DNA of 64,000 nt from Clostridiales bacterium (GCA_018365455.1 JAGZJZ010000032.1:6143-70142), one strand, 5' to 3'; numbered from the stretch's first letter, positions 52,296 to 61,291 are shown. Numbers and translations: made by a program. Notes: a model not told the origin generated them from the sequence alone.

Positions 52296-54890
52296 ATGGG
52301 TAAAAAAACAGTGATAATCGGCGGGGTTGCTGGTGGGGCTACCACTGCTGCACGTCTTAGAAGACGGGACGAATCAATGGAAATCGTGGTATTTGAAAAA
52401 GGAGGCTATATTTCTTATGCAAACTGTGGTTTGCCGTACTATATCGGAGATGTGATCAAGAGCCGTGACGCACTGCTTTTACAGACTCCCCAGGGGATGA
52501 AAAAGAAATTTAATATTGATGTGCGCATTTACAGCGAAGTGATAAAGATTGATCCGGACCGTAAATGTGTTTTGGTTCGAAATCTGGAAACCAATGAAAC
52601 TTATGAAGAAACCTATGACGATCTGGTTATCGCTACGGGATCATCTCCGCTGAAACCGCCTATTAAGGGGATTGACGGGAAAGGGATTTATACGCTTTGG
52701 ACGGTGCCGGATACCGACGAAATTAAAGCGTTTGTAGCGGAAAAACATCCGAAAAGGGCAGCGATTATCGGAGGCGGATTCATTGGTCTTGAGATGGCGG
52801 AAAATTTGCATCAGGCTGGGGCAGAGGTTACGATTATCGAAATGCAGGATCAGGTCATGGCGCCCATTGACAAAGAAATGGCACAGCTGCTCCATGAAAA
52901 TATGCAGATGAACGGAGTGGAACTGATACTGGGTGACGGTGTCTCCTATTTTGAAGACCGTTTGGGAAGAACTGCAATTATACTGAACAGCAAAAAAGTG
53001 GTGACAGCTGATCTTGTGATTTTATCAATAGGAGTTCGCCCAAACAGTATGCTGGCTAAGGAAGCCGGGCTGCATTTAAATGAACGGGGCGGTATTGTGG
53101 TAGATGAAAATCTTAGGACTTCAGATCCCAATATCTACGCAGTAGGAGATGTCATTCAGGTGGAGAATTTTGTTCTGAAAAATCCTGCAATGATTCCTCT
53201 TGCCGGACCTGCAAACAAGCAGGCAAGAATCTGTGCGGACAACATAGCGGGAGATAAAAAAGAATATCATGGTTCCCAGGGAACCTCCGTGGCACAGGTA
53301 TTTGACCTGACTGTTGCGGCAGTGGGAGTAAATGAAAAGACCCTGAAGAAAATGGGCAGGATAAAAGGAAGAGATTATGAAACCGTACTGATCAACCAGA
53401 AATCCCATGCCGGATATTATCCTGGTGCAACCCAGCTTACTTTAAAAATGCTGTTTGACATGGAAGGTATGATTTTAGGAGCCCAGATTATAGGCCAGGA
53501 CGGCGTCGATAAAAGAATTGATACACTGGCAGTTACCATGCGTTTACACGGTACGATATTTGATTTGGAAGAATTGGAACTTTCTTATGCTCCGCCTTAT
53601 TCCTCTGCGAAAGATCCGGTAAATATGCTTGGATTTACAGCCCATAATGTTCTGGACCATATGGTATCCTTTCTGGAATGGGAGGAAATGGATCGTTTAC
53701 AGGTACCCGGGCAGGATACACCTTATACAATTCTGGATGTGACAGAAGAGATGGAGCGCCTGGTATATCAGATTCCAGGGTCTTACCACATACCCCTGGG
53801 GGAATTAAGAGAAAGAATGAGGGAACTGGATAAGAACAGTATGATTATCGTATACTGCGCAATCGGTGTCCGGTCATACAATGGAGCCAGAATACTGATG
53901 CAAAATGGATTTAAAAATGTAAAAGTATTGTCAGGCGGTACCGGTTTCTATAAATCAATGCATTACCAGGACAGGGAAGAATGGGAGGATTCAGAAGGGA
54001 TGTCAGAGAAAGAAGTGAAAGCAGCCCAGGCTCAGGCTAACACAGTGCAGGTTAACGCAGAGCAGGTTAACACAGCTCAGGCTAACACACCACAGGCTAA
54101 CGCAGCACATGTTAACACAGCGCAAGTAAATACAGAAACAGTGCCGGCGCAAAAAGAAATGAAAATTCTGGACTGCTGCGGTCTTCAGTGCCCGGGTCCC
54201 ATTATGAAGGTAAATGAAACACTGAGAGAAATGGAAGAGAACCAGGTTCTGCAGGTTTCGGCAACGGATATGGGATTTGTCAGAGATATTGATGCCTGGT
54301 GCAAAAGAACAGGGAACACCATGGTGAATTCCGAACGTAAAGACAGAGAAAATATCGTCTATATTAAGAAGGGAACCAATGTGTGCCAGGGAAGTTCCAC
54401 GGAAAATGCAGTCACCCTTCCACAAGGCAAGACATTAATCATATTCAGCGGGGATCTGGATAAAGTTCTGGCTTCCTTTATTATCGCAAACGGAGCGGCA
54501 GCAATGGGCAGGCCAGTCACCATGTTCTTTACCTTCTGGGGGCTGAATGCACTGCGAAAAACAGATAAACAATCGGTGAAGAAACCGTTTATCGAGAAAA
54601 TGTTCGGTGCCATGATGCCCAGAGGAACCGGTAAATTAAAACTTTCCAGGATGAATATGGCTGGAATGGGAACCAAAATGATGAAGAAAGTAATGAAGGA
54701 TAAAAATGTGGAATCCCTGGAAGAACTGATGCAGCATGCCATGGCAAATGGGATTAAACTGGTAGCTTGTACCATGTCCATGGATGTGATGGGAATAACC
54801 AAAGAAGAGCTGATCGATGGCGTGGAACTGGCTGGTGTGGCATCTTATCTTGGGGATGCGGAAGAGTCGAATGTGAATTTGTTTATTTAA
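52296..54890 (+). CDS. CoA-disulfide reductase fused to rhodanese, TusA and DsrE domains
   Basis: This 864-residue protein has four parts. Residues 1-450 are an FAD/NAD(P)-dependent CoA-disulfide reductase (VIIGGVAGGATTAARLRR, redox Cys44 in SYANCGLPYYIG). Residues 465-555 are a rhodanese with Cys521 in YCAIGVRS. A repetitive Gln/Ala/Asn/Thr/Val linker covers about 575-620. Residues 622-700 are a TusA/SirA sulfur carrier with Cys632 in CGLQCPGP. Residues 710-864 are a DsrE/F-like domain (FSGDLDKVLASFIIANGAAA). The chain suggests persulfide reduction and relay between domains within one cytosolic polypeptide. GAGGTAATG precedes the ATG. Confidence 0.93.
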   Translation: MGKKTVIIGGVAGGATTAARLRRRDESMEIVVFEKGGYISYANCGLPYYIGDVIKSRDALLLQTPQGMKKKFNIDVRIYSEVIKIDPDRKCVLVRNLETNETYEETYDDLVIATGSSPLKPPIKGIDGKGIYTLWTVPDTDEIKAFVAEKHPKRAAIIGGGFIGLEMAENLHQAGAEVTIIEMQDQVMAPIDKEMAQLLHENMQMNGVELILGDGVSYFEDRLGRTAIILNSKKVVTADLVILSIGVRPNSMLAKEAGLHLNERGGIVVDENLRTSDPNIYAVGDVIQVENFVLKNPAMIPLAGPANKQARICADNIAGDKKEYHGSQGTSVAQVFDLTVAAVGVNEKTLKKMGRIKGRDYETVLINQKSHAGYYPGATQLTLKMLFDMEGMILGAQIIGQDGVDKRIDTLAVTMRLHGTIFDLEELELSYAPPYSSAKDPVNMLGFTAHNVLDHMVSFLEWEEMDRLQVPGQDTPYTILDVTEEMERLVYQIPGSYHIPLGELRERMRELDKNSMIIVYCAIGVRSYNGARILMQNGFKNVKVLSGGTGFYKSMHYQDREEWEDSEGMSEKEVKAAQAQANTVQVNAEQVNTAQANTPQANAAHVNTAQVNTETVPAQKEMKILDCCGLQCPGPIMKVNETLREMEENQVLQVSATDMGFVRDIDAWCKRTGNTMVNSERKDRENIVYIKKGTNVCQGSSTENAVTLPQGKTLIIFSGDLDKVLASFIIANGAAAMGRPVTMFFTFWGLNALRKTDKQSVKKPFIEKMFGAMMPRGTGKLKLSRMNMAGMGTKMMKKVMKDKNVESLEELMQHAMANGIKLVACTMSMDVMGITKEELIDGVELAGVASYLGDAEESNVNLFI
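54033..54137 (+). repeat. 15-bp tandem repeat within the fusion gene
   Basis: Seven head-to-tail 15-base units of the form CAGGYTAACRCAGNN (for example CAGGTTAACACAGCT) encode QxNxx pentapeptides (residues 580-614) linking the rhodanese and TusA domains. Units differ at a few positions only, so the copy number may vary between strains. Confidence 0.9.
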
Positions 54891-54985
54891 GAAATTAGTT
54901 ACCTTTTCCTCCACAATTTAAAAAATTTTGACATTTCCTGAAAATAATACTATAATAACTGTCGGAAATTCAACAGGAGGAACAT

Positions 54986-55420
54986 ATGGCTAAAAAAAGA
55001 CATCTAAAAAAGAAAAATAAGATGATGACAGGAAATGTCATTGAAAATGAAACACGCGAAGAAACTAACGAAACAAAAGAAACAAAAAAAGCAGACACAG
55101 CAGCAGTTACAGTATCGGAAACATCAGCAGCAGTTAAGGAAACAGCAGCTGCCCGGACAGAAGAAGTTCAGACAGGGATCCCTAAAAAGGAAGAGGCTAC
55201 TGCTGTTAAAAAACGGGCATCTAAGAAAACGAATTTTTATGTTCAGTTTCAGGATGCAGAATATAATGAACAGGATATCATTGCCCAGGTGAAAAAGATC
55301 TGGAAGGATGCCGGCAACCGTATTGCGGATTTGAACACCATGGATATTTATGTGAAGCCGGAAGAAAAGATGGTATATTATACAATTAATGAAGAGTTAA
55401 GTGCGTCATTTGCACTTTAA
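54986..55420 (+). CDS. DUF6465-family protein
   Basis: This 144-residue protein has a long charged Lys/Glu/Thr/Ala-rich disordered N-terminal region (1-80) and a compact C-terminal domain. The latter has NFYVQFQDAEYNEQDIIAQV and DIYVKPEEKMVYYTINEE, the pattern of the small DUF6465 family seen in clostridia. No function is known. AGGAGG precedes the ATG, and a very strong terminator follows the stop. Confidence 0.8.
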   Translation: MAKKRHLKKKNKMMTGNVIENETREETNETKETKKADTAAVTVSETSAAVKETAAARTEEVQTGIPKKEEATAVKKRASKKTNFYVQFQDAEYNEQDIIAQVKKIWKDAGNRIADLNTMDIYVKPEEKMVYYTINEELSASFAL

Positions 55421-55467
55421 AAACAGGTGGACCCCAAACGGATATGTTGGGGGTCCACCTGTTTTTG
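55419..55467. terminator. Strong bidirectional terminator
   Basis: AAACAGGTGGACCCC pairs perfectly with GGGGTCCACCTGTTT, 15 bp, with A and T runs outside. It separates the convergent DUF6465 and Crp/Fnr genes. Confidence 0.92.
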
Positions 55468-55495
55468 TATAACAAAAGGTAATGGTTTATACGGT

Positions 55496-56173
55496 TTACA
55501 GAAGTTTTTTTAAGCTTTGCTTATCCAGAATCCGTATGCCGCCTCTGGATAATTCTACAATGCCCTCTGTTGAAAAATACTTGAGCATCCGGGAAACTAC
55601 TTCTCTGGCGCTGCCCGTATATTTGGCAATCTGTTCATGAGTCATTTTGATAGTATCCGATTTTGCCCGGGTGCATTCGTCCAACAGGAAAATAGCCAGG
55701 CGCTTGTCAAAACTCATAAATAAAATCTGCTGCATAGCCCACATAACATCGGAGAAACGTTCGGTTGCCAGTTTATATGCATAGGCTTCCACATGAATGT
55801 TTTCTTCCATAAGTACGGAAACAGCTGAAGAGTTAATCTGCAGTATCTCGCAGTCTTCGGCTGCATCAATATACACATCAAAGGTAATGGTTTGGAGCAC
55901 GCAGGATGCAGATAAAATGCATACCTCACCTTCGCCAAGCCGATAGAGTGTAACTTCCTTGCCGGTTTCGGAAAGTAAATAAGTACGCATAACCCCGTTT
56001 TTGATGATGAGCATTCCGATACAGTCATTTTCGCCAAAGTGTATATGGCTGTCTCTTGCATAGCTGGTGGTGACTGCATTTCTTGCAAGAGTATCCTTTT
56101 GGGCGGTATTTAAATGCTGCCAGATTGGCAGGTATTTTTCCAAAAGCAGGGAATTTTCTTCCAAATGATCCAT
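55496..56173 (-). CDS. Crp/Fnr-family transcriptional regulator
   Basis: This 225-residue protein has an N-terminal cyclic-nucleotide-binding-type beta-barrel (about 20-135) and a C-terminal winged helix (MTHEQIAKYTGSAREVVSRM, GIVELSRGGIRILD). There is no N-terminal Fnr Cys cluster, so oxygen sensing by iron-sulfur is unlikely; small-ligand or redox control remains possible. AAAGGAG precedes the ATG at 56173. A longer frame starts 25 codons upstream inside the GNAT gene but has no ribosome site. It probably shares an operon with the GNAT gene (16 bases apart). Confidence 0.9.
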   Translation of the reverse strand: MDHLEENSLLLEKYLPIWQHLNTAQKDTLARNAVTTSYARDSHIHFGENDCIGMLIIKNGVMRTYLLSETGKEVTLYRLGEGEVCILSASCVLQTITFDVYIDAAEDCEILQINSSAVSVLMEENIHVEAYAYKLATERFSDVMWAMQQILFMSFDKRLAIFLLDECTRAKSDTIKMTHEQIAKYTGSAREVVSRMLKYFSTEGIVELSRGGIRILDKQSLKKLL

Positions 56174-56189
56174 AATAACTCCTTTTTGA

Positions 56190-56675
56190 CTATCTTTCTC
56201 GCTGGAAAGCAATACGTTTTGATCCGTCTTCCAGATAGATGGTTCCACAGTGGATAAAACCGTTTTTCCTTAAAGCTTTCTGCATGGGAAGATTATCGTC
56301 ATGGGTGTCAATTTTAAGGTTTCCGCACTGCTGAAAACACCATTGGAAGATAAAGGAAGCAACGCCTTTCGTACCAGCGGCAGAAGTAATGCGGTGAATG
56401 ACGCCATAAGGCAGTTCATTTAACCAGCTGCCTTCAAAGATTTCCCGGTAAGAAGGATCTTCTCCTGTTTTAAAATAAAAGGTTCCGGCGATTTGGCCAT
56501 TCTGAATGCAGACATAACTGCAGCCTTTGTCAATATCGGATTGGACAAGTGCAGCTGACGGGTAGGTGCCGCCCCACTGTGAGGGATTGCCGTTTTTCGC
56601 CATAAAGTCTCTGGCATCTGCATATAGCTGCAGCAATGTATCTAAATCATCTGGGGTACTTTTTCTGATTTCCAT
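56190..56675 (-). CDS. GNAT-family N-acetyltransferase
   Basis: This 161-residue protein has the GNAT fold: a start MEIRKSTPDDLDTLLQLYAD, central IAGTFYF strand, and the acyl-CoA-binding turn in AAGTKGVASFIFQW (motif A, here degenerate). MQKALRKNGFIHCGTIYL follows near the end. It acetylates an unknown amine. It is the first gene of a likely two-gene unit with the Crp/Fnr regulator. Confidence 0.88.
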   Translation of the reverse strand: MEIRKSTPDDLDTLLQLYADARDFMAKNGNPSQWGGTYPSAALVQSDIDKGCSYVCIQNGQIAGTFYFKTGEDPSYREIFEGSWLNELPYGVIHRITSAAGTKGVASFIFQWCFQQCGNLKIDTHDDNLPMQKALRKNGFIHCGTIYLEDGSKRIAFQRER

Positions 56676-56957
56676 TTATGAGATTCCTTCCTGTATGTAA
56701 ATTTAATATAAAAAAATGCGGGCAGATCCTGTAATATTATATTTTCATTTTATCCTATGAATACCAAAAGAACAAGGAAGAGTTTGTATAAATAATTTAA
56801 ATTCCAGTAAAAACACAACAGTTTTTAAAGAATGCATTTTCATATTTTATGATGTTACTGCTAATAATGAATAATAAAATGTCATATAGCATACCACGGT
56901 ATTCGGTATTTTATGTAAATATTTTTGTTTTTTTCAAAATAAATGGGATTCTTGTCA

Positions 56958-56986
56958 TTGCCCTATGTCGAAAACTGCGGTAAAAT
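56958..56986 (+). promoter_or_regulatory. Candidate promoter of the OpuC-type operon
   Basis: TTGCCC and TAAAAT are 17 bases apart, 56 bases before the permease start. The gap 56676-57042 is AT-rich and also contains ATACC/GGTAT arms at about 56892-56903 that could bind a regulator. I see nothing else in it. Confidence 0.4.
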
Positions 56987-57042
56987 GGAGACATGTCATT
57001 TTTGGAAGATGAAAGAAGACAGAAAAAGAAGGGACACCTGTT

Positions 57043-57675
57043 ATGTGGCAGCAAATCATAGATTATTTTACAAATAACATGGATACTTATCTGACGGCAG
57101 CATGGGAGCACGTGTGGATCAGTTTGCTTTCTCTTGGAATTGCGCTGGCAGTTGGCATTCCGGCAGGCATATACTGCGCACACACAAAGAAATTCCGTAA
57201 GTGGATAACTGCATTCTTTAATGTACTGCGGATTGTACCCAGTTTTGCCGTTTTAATATTATTAATTCCCATTATGGGAACCGGTGTAAAACCTGCAATG
57301 ACAGCGCTGGTGATACTGGCAATTCCGCCCATTCTTATGAATACAAATGCAGGATTTGAAAGCACCCCCGAATTTATACTGGAAACTGCCCGGGGACTTG
57401 GTATGACAGATAAACAGATATTTCAAAAAGTGAAAATTCCCCTCGCCCTGCCGTATATTCTCATCGGCACCAAGACTGCATTCGTTGAGATTATCGCCAG
57501 TGCTACCCTGGCTGCCTATATAGGAGGCGGTGGATTAGGGACAATTATATTTACCGGTCTTGGATTAAACAGAACTGATTTATTATTGATTGGCGGAATC
57601 TCAGTGGCGCTGCTATCCCTCTTTTCCGGGTTCCTGGTGACAGCGGCAGAAAAATGGATTGTAAGATACCGCTAG
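57043..57675 (+). CDS. OpuC-type quaternary-amine ABC permease, first subunit
   Basis: This 210-residue permease has five or six helices and the OpuCB/ProW-like pattern (FFNVLRIVPSFAVLILLIPI, ETARGLGMTDKQIFQKVKIP as EAA-type loop). It imports compounds such as glycine betaine, carnitine or choline. AAGGGA precedes the ATG. A palindromic repeat separates it from the binding-protein gene. Confidence 0.9.
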   Translation: MWQQIIDYFTNNMDTYLTAAWEHVWISLLSLGIALAVGIPAGIYCAHTKKFRKWITAFFNVLRIVPSFAVLILLIPIMGTGVKPAMTALVILAIPPILMNTNAGFESTPEFILETARGLGMTDKQIFQKVKIPLALPYILIGTKTAFVEIIASATLAAYIGGGGLGTIIFTGLGLNRTDLLLIGGISVALLSLFSGFLVTAAEKWIVRYR

Positions 57676-57736
57676 TGCCGCCCGGCGTAAATACGTCGAT
57701 ATATAGTGCCTGATATTTGTGCCGGGTGGCACTAGT
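57672..57736. repeat. Palindromic CTAGTGCCGCCCGG element, copy 2
   Basis: CTAGTGCCGCCCGGC (57672-57686) pairs with GCCGGGTGGCACTAG (57721-57735) with a single mismatch. The interior (GTAAATACGTCG, TGATATTTGT) matches the element at 21872-21943. Its start overlaps the permease stop codon, and it splits the transporter operon. Confidence 0.85.
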
Positions 57737-57820
57737 ACTCCATCCAGCCAGAAAGCCTACTGGCAATGGGGCAAAAAAATAGAGTCAGTGCAGAGCACTG
57801 TAGAATAGTAAGGAGACAAA

Positions 57821-58723
57821 ATGAAAAAAGGAAATAAAGTTATAAAAAAAATATTTGCAATATTTTTAGCAGCATCCATAACCGCTTCAATAGCTGGCTG
57901 CGGCGACAGTAAAAGTAATGAAAAAAACATTAAAGTGGGGTCAAAGGATCTTACGGAGAATTTGGTGGTAGCGGAAGTTTATGCCCTGGCATTGGAGGAT
58001 GCAGGTTTTAATGTAGAAAGAGTCATGGATATAGCAGGATCCGTTGTTCATACCTCCATAATGAATGGAGAAGTGGATCTGTACCCGGAATATACCGGCA
58101 CCGGTTTAATCTCTATTTTAAAAATGGATCCCATGACAGATGCACAACAGGTATATGACACGGTAAAGGAAGAATATGAAAAGCAGTATAAATTGATCTG
58201 GCTGGACTATTCTCAGGCAAATGATGGACAGGGTCTGGTTATCCGTACTGATGTGGCAGAGAAATATGGAATTAAAACCATTTCAGATTTACAGAAAAAT
58301 GCGTCCGAACTGCGTTTTGCTTCCCAGGGGGAATTTGACCAGAGAGAAGACGGGATGCTGGGTCTGGAAAAGCTCTATGGACCATTTGACTGGAAATCGT
58401 CAAAAGTATATGACGGCGGGCTGAAATATTCCGTACTGGAAAATGATGAGGCGGATGTGGCACCGGCATATACTACCGAAGGCCAGCTGGTAAAAGATGA
58501 ATTTACCCTTCTGGAAGATGATAAGAAGCTCTGGCCGCCCTATAATTTAGCTCCGGTTGTGCGGGAGACCGTGTTAAACACTTATCCGGAAATTGCAGAC
58601 ATTTTAAATAAGATCAGCGCTACTCTGGATACGAAGACAGTTACGAAGCTAAATGCCCAGGTAGATGTGGATAAGCGGGAATACGAAGAGGTGGCAAAGG
58701 AGTATTACGACAGTATAAAATAA
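57821..58723 (+). CDS. OpuC-type quaternary-amine-binding lipoprotein
   Basis: This 300-residue lipoprotein has lipobox IAGC (Cys27) and an OpuAC/OsmX-like binding domain: VGSKDLTENLVVAEVYALAL, then EVDLYPEYTGTGL. Aromatic residues for the cation cage are present, such as the Tyr of PEYTG and nearby Trp and Tyr. It delivers betaine-like substrates to the two permeases. AAGGAG precedes the ATG. Confidence 0.92.
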   Translation: MKKGNKVIKKIFAIFLAASITASIAGCGDSKSNEKNIKVGSKDLTENLVVAEVYALALEDAGFNVERVMDIAGSVVHTSIMNGEVDLYPEYTGTGLISILKMDPMTDAQQVYDTVKEEYEKQYKLIWLDYSQANDGQGLVIRTDVAEKYGIKTISDLQKNASELRFASQGEFDQREDGMLGLEKLYGPFDWKSSKVYDGGLKYSVLENDEADVAPAYTTEGQLVKDEFTLLEDDKKLWPPYNLAPVVRETVLNTYPEIADILNKISATLDTKTVTKLNAQVDVDKREYEEVAKEYYDSIK

Positions 58724-58745
58724 TGCAGCTAACGGAGGCATTTGT

Positions 58746-59513
58746 GTGAAGAAAGCAATTGAATTTATAAATGTAAGCAAAAAATTTGATAATACCGGAT
58801 ATTTTGCAGTAAATGATGTTAGCTGTGAGATCGGTCAGGGAGAATTTATCACGATACTGGGATCATCCGGATGTGGGAAAACGACATTACTGAAAATGAT
58901 CAACCGCCTTTATGAGCCGGATGCAGGTACCATTAGAATTTTTGGAGAGGATATCAGCGCTAAAGATCCGGTTCTGCTTAGAAGAGAGATCGGATATGTA
59001 ATCCAGCAGGTTGGTCTGTTTCCCCATATGACCGTTGGGGATAATATCGCTACGGTCCCAAGGCTGTTAAAGTGGCCGGAGGAAAAAGTGCAGGCTAGAG
59101 TAAAGGAACTGCTGGAGATGGTGGGTCTGGCATTTGCAGAATATGGTAAAAGGTATCCTTCCCAGCTTTCCGGAGGCCAGCAGCAAAGAGCAGGTCTTGC
59201 AAGAGCCCTGTGTGCAGATCCTCAGATCATGCTGATGGATGAACCCTTTGGCGCCATTGATGCCATCAACCGTATGAACCTTCAGGAGGAACTTTTGAAA
59301 ATCCATGGAGCATCCAAAAAGACGTTCCTATTTGTGACGCATGATATTAATGAGGCGTTTAAACTTGGAAACCGTGTCATTATTATGAATGAAGGTAAGA
59401 TCAGACAGTTTGACAAGCCGGAGGTAATCGCAAGAAATCCTGCGGATGATTTTGTGAAATCCCTGATTGACTCCACGCGGAAACAGGAACAATTCTGGGA
59501 GGCATTTACATGA
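58746..59513 (+). CDS. OpuC-type ABC transporter ATP-binding protein, no CBS domains
   Basis: This 255-residue ATPase has Walker A GSSGCGKTT, Q-loop QQVGLFPH, signature LSGGQQQRAGLARAL and Walker B IMLMDEPFGAID. It ends soon after the H-loop, so the C-terminal CBS pair that senses ionic strength in OpuA/OpuCA (~380 residues) is missing. Its start is GTG at 58746 with GGAGG seven bases upstream. It overlaps the next permease by four bases. Confidence 0.92.
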   Translation: MKKAIEFINVSKKFDNTGYFAVNDVSCEIGQGEFITILGSSGCGKTTLLKMINRLYEPDAGTIRIFGEDISAKDPVLLRREIGYVIQQVGLFPHMTVGDNIATVPRLLKWPEEKVQARVKELLEMVGLAFAEYGKRYPSQLSGGQQQRAGLARALCADPQIMLMDEPFGAIDAINRMNLQEELLKIHGASKKTFLFVTHDINEAFKLGNRVIIMNEGKIRQFDKPEVIARNPADDFVKSLIDSTRKQEQFWEAFT

Positions 59514-60127
59514 TCACATATCTGGTAAAATACTACGATAAATTATTGAATGCATTGGCAGAACATATAATGATCGTCCTGATTACCCTGGTATTATCCG
59601 TAGTACTGGCTTCGGTTTTGACAATTTTAGCCATGTATTTTCAGTGGATATCCAAGATTCTCATTGGATTTTTTTCCATGATTTATTCCATACCAAGCCT
59701 GGCACTGTTTGCTATATTAATACCGGTGACAGGCCTTGGGAGAAATACGGCAGTGATTGTACTGGTGATGTATAACCAATATCTGCTGCTGCGTAATTTT
59801 ATAGATGGGCTGAATCAGGTGGATGGATCTGTGATAGAAGCTGCGACGGGAATGGGCATGAGCCGGATGCAGATACTGGTTAAGGTACGGATTCCCCTGT
59901 CTCTGCGTCCATTATTTACGGGGATACATCTGGCGGTGGTATCTACAATCGGAATCGCAACGATAGCGGCAACCATTAATGCGGGGGGTCTTGGCAGTAT
60001 CCTGCTTGACGGTGTGCGGACCTTAAATGTCAACAAGATTCTGTGGGGGAGCATTTTGTCGGCGGGGCTGGCTATTGTGGTAAATGCAGGACTGAGCAGG
60101 TTAGAAAAGCATATGGCAAAAAGATAG
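59510..60127 (+). CDS. OpuC-type quaternary-amine ABC permease, second subunit
   Basis: This 205-residue permease is paired with the one at 57043. The EAA-type loop is IEAATGMGMSRMQILVKVRIP (about 108-128). The ATG overlaps the ATPase stop. It completes a four-gene importer in the order permease, binding protein, ATPase, permease. Confidence 0.9.
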   Translation: MITYLVKYYDKLLNALAEHIMIVLITLVLSVVLASVLTILAMYFQWISKILIGFFSMIYSIPSLALFAILIPVTGLGRNTAVIVLVMYNQYLLLRNFIDGLNQVDGSVIEAATGMGMSRMQILVKVRIPLSLRPLFTGIHLAVVSTIGIATIAATINAGGLGSILLDGVRTLNVNKILWGSILSAGLAIVVNAGLSRLEKHMAKR

Positions 60128-60148
60128 ATGGATGAGGCAGGTGTGGGG

Positions 60149-60586
60149 ATGAAGATCATAATTGAAACACCAGAAAAGGATGCAGAAGATAAAATTATTA
60201 TTTCTATGCATAAATTGAATGAAAATGTCCTGAAACTAATCACGGCACTGAAAATGCAGCAGGATACCCTGATCGGATATAAGGAGGAGCAGATGTACCG
60301 GATTCATCCCGATGAAGTTTATTACTTTGAGACAGTGGATAATAAGTCCTATATGTATTGCAGAGAATCTGTTTATGAAATAAAACAGAAGCTGTATCAG
60401 ATCGAAGAAATTTACGGAGTCAGTGACTTCCTTAGAATATCCAAGTCCGTCATCATTAATATGGATAAAATAAGTTCCATAAGACCCGCATTTGGCGGAA
60501 GGTTTGAAGCCATGCTGGAAAATGGGGAAAAGATAATCATTTCCAGACAATATGTGCCGGAACTAAAGAAAAAAATGAATGTATAG
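60149..60586 (+). CDS. LytTR-domain DNA-binding regulator without receiver
   Basis: This 145-residue protein has a short N-terminal segment and a LytTR domain (about 45-145: YRIHPDEVYYFETVDNKSYMY, FLRISKSVIINMDKISSI, IISRQYVPELKKKM). Unlike AgrA/LytR it has no phosphorylation domain. Such proteins usually sit beside a DUF3021 membrane protein that controls them, as here. The ATG at 60149 follows GGTGTGGGG; an ATG at 60128 abuts the permease stop but lacks a ribosome site. Confidence 0.88.
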   Translation: MKIIIETPEKDAEDKIIISMHKLNENVLKLITALKMQQDTLIGYKEEQMYRIHPDEVYYFETVDNKSYMYCRESVYEIKQKLYQIEEIYGVSDFLRISKSVIINMDKISSIRPAFGGRFEAMLENGEKIIISRQYVPELKKKMNV

Positions 60587-60599
60587 GGGGGAGAACGGG

Positions 60600-61082
60600 A
60601 TGGAAAAAGAACATCAGGCAGGTTGGATCAAGGCTTTGGTTCATGATTTTTGTGCAATTACAACTGGAATCCTTGTGATGCTGACTCTGGCAACCGCAGG
60701 TACCAGTACCGATGTGATTGAACTTCCCAGTAATATATTTGGACAGATATTACTCCTGTCATTTTTAACAACGCTGTTTAATACCATCCTCTATATATGG
60801 ACGCCGAAAAGAAAGTTCAGTGCCATTTTAAGAAGATGCATACATTTAATCTGTGTGATAACGGTAGTAGTGTTATTTGCCACGTACTGCAACTGGGGGA
60901 TCAACACATGGGAAGACAGACTGATCCTTACGGCAGAGGTTCTTGTAGTCTATGCAGTAGTTGTATTTTTTTCTTATTTCAAATCCCATAAGGAGGCAAA
61001 AGAGCTGGATCGTGGGATAAAAGAATACCATAAGAGAAAGAAAGACATGCTTGCTTTCAAAGAGAATGACAAAAATAAATAG
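60600..61082 (+). CDS. DUF3021-family membrane protein
   Basis: This 160-residue protein has four predicted membrane helices (about 10-32, 45-65, 75-97, 105-125) and a charged C-terminal tail. The family is the standard partner of stand-alone LytTR regulators and probably holds or senses for them. GGGGGGAG precedes the ATG at 60600. The LytTR stop lies 13 bases upstream. Confidence 0.87.
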   Translation: MEKEHQAGWIKALVHDFCAITTGILVMLTLATAGTSTDVIELPSNIFGQILLLSFLTTLFNTILYIWTPKRKFSAILRRCIHLICVITVVVLFATYCNWGINTWEDRLILTAEVLVVYAVVVFFSYFKSHKEAKELDRGIKEYHKRKKDMLAFKENDKNK

Positions 61083-61123
61083 CAGCTTACACTCTGTTTT
61101 ATACTTCTTATACCTTAAATTAG

Positions 61124-61153
61124 GCAGGTCGCTTTGCGGCCTGTTGTTTTTTT
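61124..61153 (+). terminator. Terminator after the LytTR-DUF3021 pair
   Basis: CAGGTCGC pairs with GCGGCCTG (one wobble) around TTT, followed by TTG and a long T run. Confidence 0.8.
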
Positions 61154-61291
61154 GCAGAAAAATAATAGAATAGAAAATCATAGAGAAATCCCGGGAGAAT
61201 AATAGAACAGAAGGGAATGCCGCGGTGCGAACTTTCTTCCGGCTTATGTGCGGCGGTATGACAGAGAAATCTGTTATAAAATGGTGGTTAT

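Noticed and set aside
54033..54137. CRISPR-like array
   Set aside because: The units are contiguous 15-base coding repeats without spacers and stay in the reading frame of the fusion protein.
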